Position numbers and translations under genes: made by a program. A stretch of DNA of 64,000 nucleotides, from positions 43,987,501 to 44,051,500 of the forward strand of contig NC_088915.1 of the NCBI RefSeq assembly GCF_963576675.1, in the 5' to 3' direction. This stretch comes from Euphorbia lathyris (lineage: Eukaryota > Streptophyta > Magnoliopsida > Malpighiales > Euphorbiaceae). Positions within the stretch are counted from its first letter, which is position 1, and every line of letters begins with the position of its first letter. The notes beneath the pieces are model-generated. The model was not told the origin of the DNA. It saw only the letters and a list, made by a program, of their open reading frames with translations, and did no database searches. Shown here piece after piece: positions 48,293 through 61,339 of this stretch.

Positions 48293-49207
48293 ATGACTAC
48301 CAAAAACAAAACTTCCAAGCAGATCGATGCCTCACGCAATAAGCGTCCTGACTTGTCAGAACGCTACGGTGCGCCATTTCCTATATACAATCATGACGAA
48401 GGCAGACGCTACTACAGACTTCGCTACAAATTCTTTGTTGGCATGCTGGATATGGACGAGTTCTTAAATGATAAACTCGGGATCATCGATGATATGAATC
48501 GCTATGTGGAGATATTAGGATGGACCAAGTTCGCCCATATGAGGTTTCCTATTATTGCAGACTGGATTCTCGAATTTTTCTATACAGTACGCTTTGTGAA
48601 CAAGCGACGGGTGTGTCTTAGTTTTCGTAGAGATGGCGAAACCTTTACGTTTGGATACCCTGAATTACATGACTGGTTTGGTTTTCCCCCGAGGGACACA
48701 ACCATACATCATCCTGGCAGAGATATGACATCCAGAGACATTTGGAGGATGTTAACGGGATTTTGGTGTTTCAATCCACGTCTCGCCTACAACCAATCCA
48801 TCAACTCCAATTCGATGTTATATTTACATAAATTTTTATGTCACAGTTTGTTCGGACGCACGTTTAGCAGTGTTGTCAAAGACACAGACTTATATGTCCT
48901 TGGAGATATTTTCCAAGGCAATACATTTGATACCTCCAAAATTTTGATGGAAGGTCTTGTTGCCGCTTCTCGATCTAAGGATAAGAAGATTGGTTTCGGC
49001 AATATCATCTGTGGCATAATTCTCGGGGCCAAGGGGACAATTTCTGTTCCTTGGAGCGATGCTGAATCTTTTCCAACATTGGACTATGAGTTCCTGGAAT
49101 ATGAAGGCCTCGTGAAACGTATCTTTAGGACAGGTCCGCGTTTTCTTTCTGCACCAGAACGTCAAACCTTCGTGCAGTTAAAACTAGAGCGTTATAGGGC
49201 CATGTGA
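48293..49207 (+). CDS. Athila post-pol ORF 1 (env-position protein, function unknown)
   Basis: Intact, 304 codons from ATG 48293; an in-frame upstream extension to 48278 has no ATG. It has no signal peptide or clear membrane anchor. Conserved blocks: FAHMRFPIIADWILEFF, VCLSFRRDGETFTFGY, LHDWFGFPPRD, LYLHKFLCHSLFGR, IGFGNIICGIILGAKG. The same series occurs in ORF 2. This resembles the ATHILA ORF/plant mobile-like family found after pol in Athila elements; a function as envelope is not shown. A poly(A) signal AATAAA follows at 49344-49349. Confidence 0.75.
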   Translation: MTTKNKTSKQIDASRNKRPDLSERYGAPFPIYNHDEGRRYYRLRYKFFVGMLDMDEFLNDKLGIIDDMNRYVEILGWTKFAHMRFPIIADWILEFFYTVRFVNKRRVCLSFRRDGETFTFGYPELHDWFGFPPRDTTIHHPGRDMTSRDIWRMLTGFWCFNPRLAYNQSINSNSMLYLHKFLCHSLFGRTFSSVVKDTDLYVLGDIFQGNTFDTSKILMEGLVAASRSKDKKIGFGNIICGIILGAKGTISVPWSDAESFPTLDYEFLEYEGLVKRIFRTGPRFLSAPERQTFVQLKLERYRAM

Positions 49208-50001
49208 GTCCCAATTCATAGGGATGAGTATTTAGATTAATTTCGTTTGTTTCGGTTTTGAATATGTAAATATTTGTGCTTTGTTATTAATTAACTTTTC
49301 TTTGTATATATGTTTATTTTCAATCTGTACATATGTGTTCTTCAATAAAGTTTCAATTCATTTTTGTTCATTTCTTAGTTTAATTCTGATTTATATATCT
49401 GTTCCAGTTCATATGTGATAATCAATCCATCTTTATTAAATCCATTTCATGTTAATAAACACTATTCATTATTACAATATGAACATGCTAATGCTTTTAA
49501 TGAATTTATATGATCTTATATAAAAGATTAACACACATATTCATTTGAACTTATTACCCATAATTTTATGTATCTCTATCTTAATTCGTGGATTTATTGT
49601 ATCACGGATTCATGTATCCATATTTTAATTCATTCATTCGCTTTTGTTTAAACATTTAAGATTTCAAACAATGAATTATTATTTAACATAAACTTACACT
49701 TAATTAAATTTAAGAAGATTCATTTAACTTATATGTTTTAATGTCCATTAATGATTTATTAAAACTAACTAAGGCATTTATGTCTCATTATTTTCCAATT
49801 AATAAGGATAAACCTTTGGTTTTTCTTGTATTTAATGCTTTTTCATTTATGTTTTTAAGTAGAGGTACAGTTTTAATTAGTTTCAGGCCATAATTACTTA
49901 GAAAATTGCACGAATGGAGTTAAAATGCGCAAATTTCAGCCACCATGGGCCGATTCTCGGCCGAGAATTAATTATTCTCAGAAAGATCAGTGAAAACGAG
50001 C
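49208..50001 (+). other. AT-rich spacer between the two post-pol ORFs
   Basis: It starts with the presumed 3' UTR of ORF 1 (AATAAA 49344), continues with AT-rich sequence and ends with a short GATTCTCGGCCGAGAATT palindrome at 49953-49970, a smaller version of the large palindrome that follows. No gene. Confidence 0.5.
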
Positions 50002-50170
50002 CAATTTCAGAGAAATTTTCTCTCTGAAATTGCCGTGTCGCGACCGAGAATCCGGATTCTCGGTCGCGACATGCGTGTTATATGGCATGTGGAGTCTGAA
50101 TTTGGCACTAAAATTAGCATATTCCTATTCCTAATCTACCTATAATTCACTCTATTCAACCCTATATATA
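50002..50170 (+). promoter_or_regulatory. Palindrome and TATA module upstream of post-pol ORF 2
   Basis: A 12-base arm pair (50002-50013, 50021-50032) is followed by a perfect 36-base palindrome (50036-50071) with the core TCGCGACCGAGAATCC. TATATATA is at 50163-50170, 240 bases before the ATG at 50410. The layout repeats that of ORF 1 and of the 3' LTR. A C-rich, CT-rich leader follows. Confidence 0.55.
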
Positions 50171-50419
50171 CCTACTCCCTACACAAACATCAAATCACCT
50201 CAATTTTTACCCAATCCCTCACTCTAAACTCTTCCCAATACACTACTTTTACTCTTCCCAATTTATTCATCACTATTCATAATCAATTACCCTTTCATCT
50301 ACCTTCTCTTTCATTCAATTAACCCTTACCATTCCCAACTCATCTTCAACCTTTTGCTATTCTCTCTACATCTCTTCTTCTCTATTTTCAAACCCTAACA
50401 CCAACGATCATGCCTAGAA

Positions 50420-52492
50420 TGTTGGAAATTAGGCTAAGGTATAGCAGCGGAAATATAAAATTTTTAACCTATTTCCATTTAACCACAAGATCTGTTAACC
50501 GTTATTTCATATAAAGAAGGATAAGAAGAAATACCTTTTAGAAGTTCTATCTACCGTTGCAAACGAAGTGCCCACAACTTCAAAAGAGATAGAAACTGTC
50601 TACCAATCTTCCCCTATCCGAAACAGACCTCCGAATGACAATCCCTTCGGTGGAAACGTGGAAGAATATGTCTAGAAGCTCCTGTCCAAAAATCGCGACA
50701 ATCCAACAGTTCAATCTCCGGGAATCCGCGAAATCGTGAACTGACCTGATGTAGGAGTAGTAAAACAAATTTCTCCCTTTTGTTTGTTTTTCTTCTTCGA
50801 GTTCCCAAACATGAAATAAAACACGGGAAGATTAATTTAGAATCAACCGTTGAATAGCAACCAAAGTAGATTGCCTCTAACTAATCAACACAAGATCAAG
50901 GATAAAAGAAATAGATGAAAATCAATTGATCAAACGAAGCCGTAGAGAAATCTTGTCCTCGAACTAGGGGTGTCGAATTTTCTCTCTCTTGGACTAGGTG
51001 AATTTCGAAAATCACAAGTAGGGTATGGCTTGCTTGGATTTCAAAAATCTCAAGGGAAGGGGTATTTATAATCTTTTGTATCTAATCCCTAGTTAGATAG
51101 AATTAGGTTACTGAATAGGAATTCCATTCGGAATAGAATTCCTAATTATTATCTCACTATATATCTAATATATTAAGGATAATAATAATAACCTTATTGG
51201 ATAATAATAGGAGTATATTAATCTAATTAAAACTCCTAACTTAATTATCTCTTAATTACTTTAATTCATATTCCTAATCTAATTAGGATTAACAAAATCA
51301 AATTAATTATTCATGTATATCACTACATGAATTTCGACCCCCTTATGTCCATGGGCCTTATTGGGCTCAATTGGGCTTCTATCAATTAATTAACATCTAT
51401 CTCCCTTTTAGGTTCCAAGTCTTATGTGTGATCCATTAGGTTCTTATTGCTTCTAGCCGTATGCAACGTTATTAAATTAATTTTCAAAGAATTATATTTA
51501 ATCTTTGCATAACGGAATGATGTATAGAGTATGTGATTAACAAGTCCGTAATCATTCCCCAGAGCTATAAGAAGACAAGTTGATTCTGTCGTTAACCTTT
51601 CCGTATTAGTTACAGTATAATTCGATCCTTTATCAACTACATCCTTGAACTGAATCTTATGACTATGGGTGATGTCAATTCACATATAGCGAGACGTTCG
51701 CTTTACTTGTACAGGCCGAGTCAACTCAAAAAGATAGGTTAAGTGAAATCTGTATTTCTTACTCTTAAGCTATCACCTTGCAAGGATTTAGAGTCGAGTC
51801 TTCCACAAGCGATCCATGGATGTATCTCCCATTTATCGGGAGTGATAAATGCTCAATCCAATATATAATGACTCCGCAATTACTTCCTGTGATACCCAAC
51901 GTCTACTGTTCACACCCTAGAGTCATCTCTGTTAAGGATCGTGTTACACCAGAGTCAAAGCATCACATTCCGTAATCCAGAATACCAATTAATATTCCTT
52001 TGAGTCTGAGGATTAGTTATACCTATTAATACCAATGAGATGAACAGGTGACAAGGATGAATCTACCCATCCTGTTATCTCAAATCGGATCCTCAATCCT
52101 AATGAACAATGTTTCATCGGATCTATGTAACTGTCCAGATATCTGTATATATGAAGCTTGTGAGATCAGCTTTATGTCGGACAGAAGACATTGTTACATA
52201 CAAGTCTCAACAGTGATATGTCAATCCCAAACATATCACTTGACTTAGGGTGGTTTTAAGTTTATCAGTTTACTATAAAGTTTTGTCTCACTTCATGCTT
52301 GTATGAACACTTTATAATCACTTTAAATAAACTTGCGGATTTCCTTTTATTAGACTTTATTTAGTGCTTAAAAGGGATTGCCTTTATATAGTTATAAAAC
52401 ATATATCTCATTAAACAAATGATGTAAAGAACAATTCATTTACATTAAGTTTGTATCCTAGAACAATTGCTATAGGACACTAAACCCCAACA
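50420..52492 (-). mobile_element. 3' LTR of the nested copia element
   Basis: Starts and ends as given by TGTTGG...CCCAACA on the + strand. The - strand TATA box (TATAAATA) is the complement of 51063-51070. It differs from the other LTR by one inserted block of about ten bases around 50629 (present in the other copy at 58253) and by scattered transitions. Confidence 0.93.
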
Positions 52493-52506
52493 TACTCCCA
52501 CTTGGA

Positions 52507-55500
52507 CTAAAGCCAATTGTTTCTAAAACTTATCCCAGTAGAAGTTAAATGACGATCATGTATTCTCTGGGTTAAAGGCTTTGTCAACGGATCTGCAACG
52601 TTGTCCTCTGTAGGTACTCTTTCTATTCTCACATCTCCTCTAGCCACAATCTCTCTAATGATGTGGTATCGCTTAAGGTAATGCTTGGATGCATTATGAG
52701 ACCGTGGTTCCTTTGCTTGCGCAATGGCTCCATTGTTATCACAATACAGTGTAATGGGATTGACAATGTCAGGCACCACACCTAGTTCTGTAATGAACTT
52801 TCTAATCCAAACCGCTTCCTTTGCTGCTTCCGCAGCTGCGATATACTCTGACTCGGTCGTAGAGAAAGCTACGCTTCCCTGCTTGGAACTCTTCCAACTG
52901 ACCGCGCCCCCATTCAAGATAAACAGGTATCCTGATTGGGATTTATAATCATTCTCATCTGTGAGATGACTTGCGTCTGAAAATCCTTCTATTTTCAGAT
53001 CACCTTCTCCGTACACTAGGAACATATCTTTAGTTCTTCTCAAGTACTTAAGAATGTTCTTGACGGCAATCCAATGCTCGTCTCCTGGATTCCCTTGGTA
53101 ACGACTCGTTACAGATAACGCGAACGCTACGTCAGGTCTAGTGCATAGCATAGCATACATAATCAAACCGATTGCGCTGGCGTATGGGACTACAACCATG
53201 CATCGTTTATCATCATCGGTTTTAGGACATTGATGATTGTTTAACTTTACTCCATGTAACATGGGTAAGTTACCTCGTTTTGATTCAAGCATGCTAAACC
53301 GATTTAGCACCTTTTCAATGTATGTAGCCTGTGAAAGACCAAGCAGTCTTCTCGATCTATCTCTATAGATCTTTATACCAAGTATATAAGCTGCTTCACC
53401 AAGGTCTTTCATTGAGAAGTTACTAGATAACCATACTTTCACTGACTGTAAGAGAGCAACGCCATTTCCCATTAATAATATATCGTCCACATATAGTATG
53501 AGAAATGCTATAGAGCTCCCCACTTGCTTTCTTGTAAATGCAAGCTACTTCGCAATTTTGTTCAAAACCAAATTGTTTTATGGTTTCGTCAAAACGCTTA
53601 TTCCAGCTTCTAGATGCTTGCTGGAGTCCATAAATGGATCTCTGAAGTTTGCAAACTTTATTTGCATCCTTCGATATGAACCCTTCAGGCTGCATCATAT
53701 ATACATCCTCAAGCAGGTTTCCGTTTAGGAAAGCTGTTTTCACATCCATTTGCCAAATCTCATAATCGTAGTGAGCGGCAATTGCAAGCATGATTCTGAT
53801 TGATTTGGACATAGCCACAGGAGAGAAAGTTTCATCATAATCAATTCCTTGCTTCTGACGATATTCTTTCGCTACTAACCTAGCTTTGTAGGTGCTAACC
53901 TTTCCATCCATGTATGTCTTCTTTTTGAAGATCCACCTGCACCCAATGGGTATTATCCCTTCGGGTGGATCAACCAAAGTCCACACTTGGTTAGTATACA
54001 TGGAATCCATTTCAGAATCCATGGCCTCAAACCATGCTTTAGAATCTGGACTAGTAAGAGCCTCTTCGTAGTTTTCGGGTTCGTCGTCTAACACGGGAAC
54101 CTCATTATCATCTCCCACTAGAAAACCATATCTAACTGGGAGTTCACAAACTCTTTGTGATCTACGAATAGGTGGCACTGGAGTCTCATCTAATGGGACT
54201 CCTTCGGGTACCTCAAACGCCTCTGTTGTTTCAGTCGGTGTTTCTTCTTCTTGAACTTCGTCAAGTTCAATCATGCTTCCCTTTTGTGTTTCTTCGAGAA
54301 ACTCTTTCTCTAAGAAGGTTGCGTGCTTGGATACGATTACTTTCTGATCATCTAGATGATAGAAGTAATATCCCATAGTTTCCTTAGGGTATCCAATGAA
54401 GAAACATTTATCAGATTTCGAATCTAGTTTGTCGGACGCAATGCGTTTGACAAAGGCTGAACAACCCCATACTCTCATAAATGAAAACACGGGTTTCCTA
54501 CCAACGAACAATTCATATGGTGTGGAACTGGCGCATTTAGTTGGTACTCGATTTAGGGTGAAGAGGGCAGTTTCTAAGGCATAGCCCTAGAACATCTTTG
54601 GAAGTAAGGCCATGCTCATCATGGATCGTATCATATCTAATAGGGTACGGTTTCTCCTCTCGGACACACCATTGTGTTGTGGTGTATAGGGAGGTGTCCA
54701 TTGTGAGCATATCCCACATTTAGTTAGATAATTTTGAAAATCATCTGAAAGACATTCGCCACCTCGATCAGATCGAAGCGTCTTTATTTTCTTTCCTAAT
54801 TGATTTTCTACTTCATTCTTGAAGCATTTGAATTTCTCAAAAGCTTCTGACTTGTTCTTCATCAAGTAGATGTAACCATATCGGGTATGGTCATCTATGA
54901 AGCTTATGAAGAATCTGAATCCTCCTCTTGCTTGGACTGACATAGGACCACATACATCTGAATGAATGAGTCCTAGAGTGTCTGATACACGCTCACCTTT
55001 ATTGCTAAAGGGTGTCTTTGTCATTTTACCTTTTAAACATGATTCGCATGTTTCCAATGATTCGGGATCGATTGGATCTATAAGCCCATCTGAATGTAGC
55101 TTTAGCATGTGTCTCTTGTTTATGTGGCCTAAACGACAATGCCACAAGTAAGTTGAATTATCTAGCTTATGTCTTTTGGTATCAATTGCAAAAGCAGGAA
55201 TTTTGTTATCTAACACATAAATCCCATTTTGTGAAATTCCTGAAAAATAAAAGATCGAATCTTTATAAAAATTGCAACTCTTGTCTTTTATTGAAATATG
55301 AAAACCGTCGTCAACAAGACGGCTAATAGAAATAATGTTACGAGACATTTGAGGAACGTATAAACAATTCCTTAATTCTATTACAAGCCGAGAGGGCAAA
55401 TTTAAAACATAATCTCCAATTGCGAGGGCGGCAACTCTTGCTCCATTTCCTACTCGCAAGCTTATGCTTTCTTTCTTTAGTTCCCTAGTCTGATTTAGCT

Positions 55501-56425
55501 CATGCATATTTGTACAAATATGAGATCCACATCCGGTATCTAATACCCAAGATTCAGATAGTGAAACTGTATTTATTTCAATATAAAACATACCAGATGT
55601 TGAAGTACCGTCATTTTCCTTCTTGTGGAAGGTCAGGTACTCCACGCAGTTTCTCTTCCAATGCCCCAAGTCACCACAATAGTAGCACTTTCCTTTGGGC
55701 CTCTTTAATTCCTTTCCCTTCGTTTCGGTGAGCTCAGCCCCCTTGCCTTTATCAAGATGGTTTGGATTGGGAGAGATCCCTTTCCTTTTTCTCGATCCTT
55801 CAATAGCAAGGGCCAGTATCTCCTCGTTTTCTTTTATAATGGGCTCGACTGACTCGAGCATATGCGCAAGCTCTACAAGAGAGGTTTGCAAGCCACTCAT
55901 TTGGTAGTTCATGATGAACTGTGTGTAACTCTCGGGGAGGGACTGAAGAAGTAAGTTTTCACTTAGTTCATGGTCCATCGCATCTCCAATACTAGAAAAC
56001 TTGGTGATAAGGCTGATCATCTTTGCACAATGTGCCATTACAGATGTGCCCATCTGCATCTTGCTTTTATATAACTCCTTGGTTATTTCGAAGCGCTCGC
56101 ATCGAGTTTCATTCACAAATAACTCTTTTAGGTGCTTGACCATGGAATAGGCATCCATATCTGAATGTAGTTGCCTTTTTACTTCCGGTGTCAAAGATGC
56201 AAATATGATGTCTCCCGTTTGATCGTCATCAGATTTATGTTTCAAGTAAGCATAAAATTCTTGGTAGGGAGCATCATCCGTTGGGTAAGGGGGTATCGGT
56301 GTATCAAGTACATACCCTTTCCTCTCGAACTTCAAAACAATTTTGAGGTTGCGATACCAGTCGGTGAAGTTTGAACCATTCAATTTGTTATCGGTAATAA
56401 TGTTTCGCAGATCGGTGTTAGTCAT
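52507..56425 (-). pseudogene. gag-protease-integrase-RT-RNase H of the nested copia element
   Basis: Start ATG 56425 (MTNTDLRN), with an upstream in-frame ATG at 56482. gag ends with a zinc knuckle CYYCGDLGHWKRNC. Protease: WVLDTGCGSH. Integrase: HCRLGHINKRH to CESC, then HSDVCGP, RSDRGGE and NGVSERRN (DDE). A TAG at 54587-54589 stands in the integrase. RT follows in the same frame: CRWIFKKK, QMDVKTAFLNG, SIYGLQQASRSW. A one-base excess in the CCCC run at 53518-53521 shifts the frame just before catalytic YVDD (53482-53493). RNase H: FSDASHL, TESEYIAAAEAAKEAVW, LYCDNNGAI, and the stop at 52507. Order integrase before RT defines copia. Confidence 0.94.
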
Positions 56426-56482
56426 GATTATAAGAGTGGGTTTAATTAAACCTGAGAGTGAGAAAGAGTAAACGTATGTCAT

Positions 56483-58029
56483 TCATTTGCTTAAAGTATA
56501 TCAATCTAAAATTATAGGCCTTTTAGTTTATTTTAGATTGCTCCCACTATTTTGCCAAATTAATAGCCCTCCATATTAATTCGAAGAATTTCACAAATCC
56601 TTTAGTGAGCTAGGATCCTAACTCCTGAGGTTTCGCCTTGAGTTTACTCAACAAGCTAGTCTCATTCATTAGGTAGATTCATGTAATCAATCACATCTTT
56701 AATGTGATTCCTAGGTTATTGGGTTACTAACCACATTAGTAACTAATATGCTATTCATATTAATCCCAACCGTCTTGCCCATTAGTTTATGACAACATGA
56801 GTTTACTCATCCAATTATCATAATCTAATTTAAGTATTACCCCATATTCATGAAAAATGATTTTCGATAATTCAGGTGTTACCGAAAGGACCCCGAGCTT
56901 GAGTTTACTCAACAACCCAAAGGCCCTCAGCACTGCCGGCTGAATTATAATATTAGGGAGGGGCAACCGATTTTAATAACTTGTTTATTTACTTAACTTT
57001 TTAATGAGGGATTTTATTTTAGGTCTCATAATTTAACTTAGTCTTGATTTGCTTTAGCATACATCAGACACATACATTCACATACATTGGCGTTATGGAC
57101 ATATCATCTAAATTATTCCGTCGAGCCAGAGACGGAGTAAAAGGGCAAACCTAAGGAAATACTAACTATTACATATTTCTCTTTAGGTCCTCCGTCTTCT
57201 CCATGGCGCATTGAAATTACATATTAATTTCTATACTGCTAAAGAAAACTTCAATTGAATTGAAGGGAATCAGATGAGAGGAGAAATTACAATAGATAGT
57301 AGAAAGGCAGGACTCGCAGACCCTATTTCAAAAATACCAAAAGACTAAAGAGGGTCCAAATATGTCCATAACTCCAAACATGCATAGACTCAATTAAATA
57401 AATTTAATTGGCTGATTACATAACTATCTTATGTAATATTTATGTTAATCACATTAACATATCAATTAACTTTCATCCAATTTTACTTCTAATAGTTTTC
57501 GTATCTTTTATATTAATTTTTAGATTAATATAACTATACAAAACTTTAATTATGCACGATCCAATTATTTTGATTCTAATTCATTTAACATTTTGATTTA
57601 CAAATTGGTAAAACAAACTTTTAAACAAATTTTCATTCGATAATCAAAACAGAAAACTATCAATTTCTGAAACATATATATTTAAATATAAAAATGATTT
57701 TAAATATATATATATCAGTTCTAAAACGGTTTTAAAACGATTTTCAGAAAATAGGAAAAACTACTATAGATTTTCGTTTTATCTTTAGAATTAATAAAAC
57801 TGATTTTATCAATCTAACTATAAAACTAATAGATTTTGTTATAATGATTATCAACCAAAATAATTAGGAACATACGCATAATCTGTTTTAATTAACAATA
57901 AATTAAAACTTATTTATCTTTAGAATTAATTAATCAAAACAATTTGTTAATTAATCCTAACTATAAATATTTATTCAATCCTATTGAAAACTTCTAAATT
58001 TTCATATATGAAATAACGGATTTAACGAT
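56483..58029 (-). other. 5' untranslated region of the nested copia element
   Basis: About 1.5 kb between primer site and gag. The words GAGTTTACTCA(A/T)C occur four times at 56640, 56798 and 56900, once in each block of about 100-150 bases. It is AT-rich elsewhere. No gene. Confidence 0.7.
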
Positions 58030-58043
58030 GTTTCTGATACCAC

Positions 58044-60126
58044 TGTTGGAAATTAGGCTAAGGTATAGCAGCGGAAATATAAAAATTTTAACCTATTTCC
58101 ATTTAACCACAAGATCCGTTAACCGTTATTTCATATAAAGAAGGATAAGAAGAAATACCTTTTAGAAGTTCTATCTACCGTTGCAAACAAAGTGCCCACA
58201 ACTTCAAAAGAGATAGAAACTGTCTACCAATCTGCCCCTATCCGAAACAGACCTTTCAGACCTCCGAACAACAATCCCTTCGGTGGAAACGTGGAAGAAT
58301 ATGTCTAGAAGCTCCTGTCCAAAAATCATGACGATCCGACGGTTCAATCTCCAGGAATCCATGAAATCGTGAACTGACCTGATGTAGGAGTAGTAAAACG
58401 AATTTCTCCCTTTTGTTTGTTTTTCTTCTTCGAGTTCCCAAACACGAAATAAAACACGGGAAGATTAATTTAGAATCAACCGTTGAATAGCAACCAAAGT
58501 AGATTGCCTCTAACTAATCAACACAAGATCAAGGATAAAAGAAATAGATGAAAATCAATTGATCAAACGAAGCCGTAGAGAAATCTCGTCCTCGAACTAG
58601 GGGTGTCGAATTTTCTCTCTCTTGGACTAGGTGAATTTCGAAAATCACAAGTAGGGTATGGCTTGCTTGGATTTCGAAAATCTCAAGGGAATGGGTATTT
58701 ATAATCTTTTGTATCTAATCCCTAGTTAGATAGAATTAGGTTACTGAATAGGAATTCCATTCGGAATAGAATTCCTAATTATTATCTCACTATATATCTA
58801 ATGTATTAAGGATAATAATAATAATCTTATTGGATAATAATAGGAGTATATTAATCTAATTAAAACTCCTAACTTAATTATCTCTTAATTAATTTAATTC
58901 ATATTCCTAATCTAATTAGGATTAACAAAATCAAATTAATTATTCATGTATATCACTACATGAATTTCGACCCCTTATGTCCATGGGCCTTATTGGGCTC
59001 AATTGGGCTTCTATCAATTAATTAACATCTATCTCCCTTTTAGGTTCCAAGTCTTATATGTGATCCATTAGGTTCTTATTGCTTCTAGCCGTATGCAACG
59101 TTATTAAATTAATTTTCAAAGAATTATATTTAATCTTTGCATAACGGAATGATGTACAGAGTATGTGATTAGCAAGTCCGTAATCATTCCCCCAGAGCTA
59201 TAAGAAGACAGGTTGATTCTGTCGTTAACCTTTTCGTATTAGTTACAGTATAATTCGATCCTTTATCAACTACATCCTTGAACTGAATCTTATGACTATG
59301 GGTGATGTCAAGTCACATATAGCGAGACGTTCGTTTTACTTGTACAGGTCGAGTCAACTCAAAAAGATAGGTTAAGTGAAATCTGTATTTCTTACTCTTA
59401 AGCTATCACCTTGCAAGGATTTAGAGTCGAGTCTTCCACAAGCGATCCATGGATGTATCTCCCATTTATCGGGAGTGATAAATGCTCAATCCAATATATA
59501 ACGACTCCACAATTACTTCCTGTGATACCCAACGTCTACTGTTCACACCCCAGAGTCATCTCTGTTAAGGATCGTGTTACACCAGAGTCAAAGCATCACA
59601 TTCCGTAATCCAGAATACCAATTAATATTCCTTTGAGTCTGAGGATTAGTTATACCTATTAATACCAATGAGATGAACAGGTGACAAGGATGAATCTACC
59701 CATCTTGTTATCTCAAATCGGATCCCCAATCATAATGAACAACGTTTCATCGGATCTATGTAACTGTCCAGATATTTGTATATATGAAGCTTGTGAGATC
59801 AGCTTTCTGTCGGACAGAAGACATTGTTACATACAAGTCTCAACAGTGATATGTCAATCCCAAACATATCACTTGATTTGGGGTGGTTTTAAGTTTATCA
59901 GTTTACTATAAAGTTTTGTCTCACTTCATGCTTGTATGAACACTTTATAATCACTTTAAATAAACTTACGGATTTCCTTTTATTAGACTTTATTTAGTGC
60001 TTAAAAGGGATTGCCTTTATATAGTTATAAAACATATATATCATTAAACAAATGATATAAAGAACAATTCATTTACATTAAGTTTGTATCCTTGAACAAT
60101 TGTCTATAGGACACTAAACCCCAACA
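58044..60126 (-). mobile_element. 5' LTR of the nested copia element
   Basis: It matches 50420-52492 over its whole length. The - strand TATA box is the complement of 58696-58703. Short ORFs inside (for example 59411-59608) occur in both LTRs and are not genes. The initiator tRNA primer site directly adjoins at 58042. Confidence 0.93.
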
Positions 60127-61339
60127 TCGAACCAAGCGCATCAGTCACAAGCCAGTGATTATGGAAGCCAATCGCCTTCATGTTCGTTGTGGGGCTTATT
60201 TTGATATAGCTTCCGAGGAAGAGGCCGCTCGCTTCACACATTTTTCCAATTCTAAGAGGGAGTTTGTGGACATGCACTTCCTTGACTTTGATTCGGTAAG
60301 AGAGTTAAACTTCTCTACTCGGATTAATGCTTACCTTGATACTTTAGGTTGGCAAACTTTTGTTTCAATGAGATTTCCTAGCATTACGGAATACATCGTG
60401 GAGTTTTTGGTTACTTTGAAAATTAATAAGAAGAAGACTTCTATCTCTTTTAGAAATAATGGTGTGACTTACACCATTGATTATGAAGCAATGGGAAATA
60501 TGTTTGGTTTCCCTACAAGTGATTTCTTTGACAAGCAAAAGGATTTTGATAATGACCCCATTTGGAATACTCTTTCGGGTCAAGACTATTTTAATTCGAA
60601 AAACACTTCAAGCAAGATGATTAAGGACAATTGTTTGTTTTTCTTTCACAAATTCTTGAGTTTTTCGTTGTTTGGTCATGCTGAGAGCTCCAAGATTCAA
60701 GTTGGGGATTTGTTTGTTATTGATTGCTTGTTGAACGGTTTGAGTGTTGATAGCATTGGTATGCTATTTGATAATTTGTATCGTGCTTCGAGGGCTCACA
60801 CCATTCAAGTCCCTCTAGGTAATTTTATTACCGCTATAGTTTTGGGTGCCCATGGAGAATTAGCCGATTATGATATGTCTTCCTACCATGGATATGTTCC
60901 GCTTTTGAATATTTCGGCTCTTGAACGAGCTCACTTATTGGTTACTTCGGTTCCTCCGGTTTTTGTTTCTTATGAGTCACGTATTGTCCATCTTCGTGGT
61001 AATATTGGAGGAGGAGCTTCAAGTTTCCAATTTGTAGGTACCGAAGAAGGAGGAGAGGAGGAAGAAGCAGCAGATGCACCATAAGCACAACCCCAAGCTC
61101 ATGCACCACAAGAAGATGATCTGATTGATTTAAGGCGGATTTTGAACCAAATCAATTCACATAATCAACAAATGAATTTACGGATTGATGATTTGGTTGA
61201 GAACAATATGGTGATGAATGACAACCTCAACAACTTGAGGAGGGAACACAAGTCCACCCGTCGTCAGATGCTCTCGTTCTTCCGTCGTCAAAACGTTGAA
61301 ACTTCACCATCTCCACCGGATTCACCTTCCAATGTTTAG

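Larger units (their letters stand above)
50420..60126 (-). mobile_element. Ty1/copia LTR retrotransposon nested in Athila
   Basis: LTRs 50420-52492 (2073 bases) and 58044-60126 (2083 bases), ends TGTTGG and CCAACA. Target duplication TAGAA (50415-50419) and TCGAA (60127-60131), one mismatch. On the - strand the primer site TGGTATCAGAAAC (initiator tRNA-Met) is at 58042-58030, and the purine tract AAGTGGGAGTA lies before the 3' LTR at 52493-52503. I count about 47 substitutions between LTRs, near 2%, mostly transitions. Only two lesions are seen in the coding part. Confidence 0.95.
50410..61339 (+). pseudogene. Athila post-pol ORF 2, split by a copia insertion
   Basis: The ATG at 50410 and ten coding bases stand left of the copia element; the rest begins at 60132, beyond the target duplication, in the same frame. 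Blocks FVSMRFPSITEYIVEFL, SISFRNNGVTYTIDY, MGNMFGFPTSD, LFFFHKFLSFSLFGH and VPLGNFITAIVLGAHG match ORF 1 in order. A TAA at 61082-61084 cuts the C-terminal part (61085-61339), which is coiled-coil-like (IDDLVENNMVMNDNLNNL) and absent in ORF 1. AATAAA is at 61604-61609. ORF 2 is inactive on two counts. Confidence 0.85.

Noticed and set aside
51778..52248. Short + strand ORFs, repeated at 59411-59911
   Set aside because: They occur in both LTRs of the copia element and are antisense to its transcript; no protein family.
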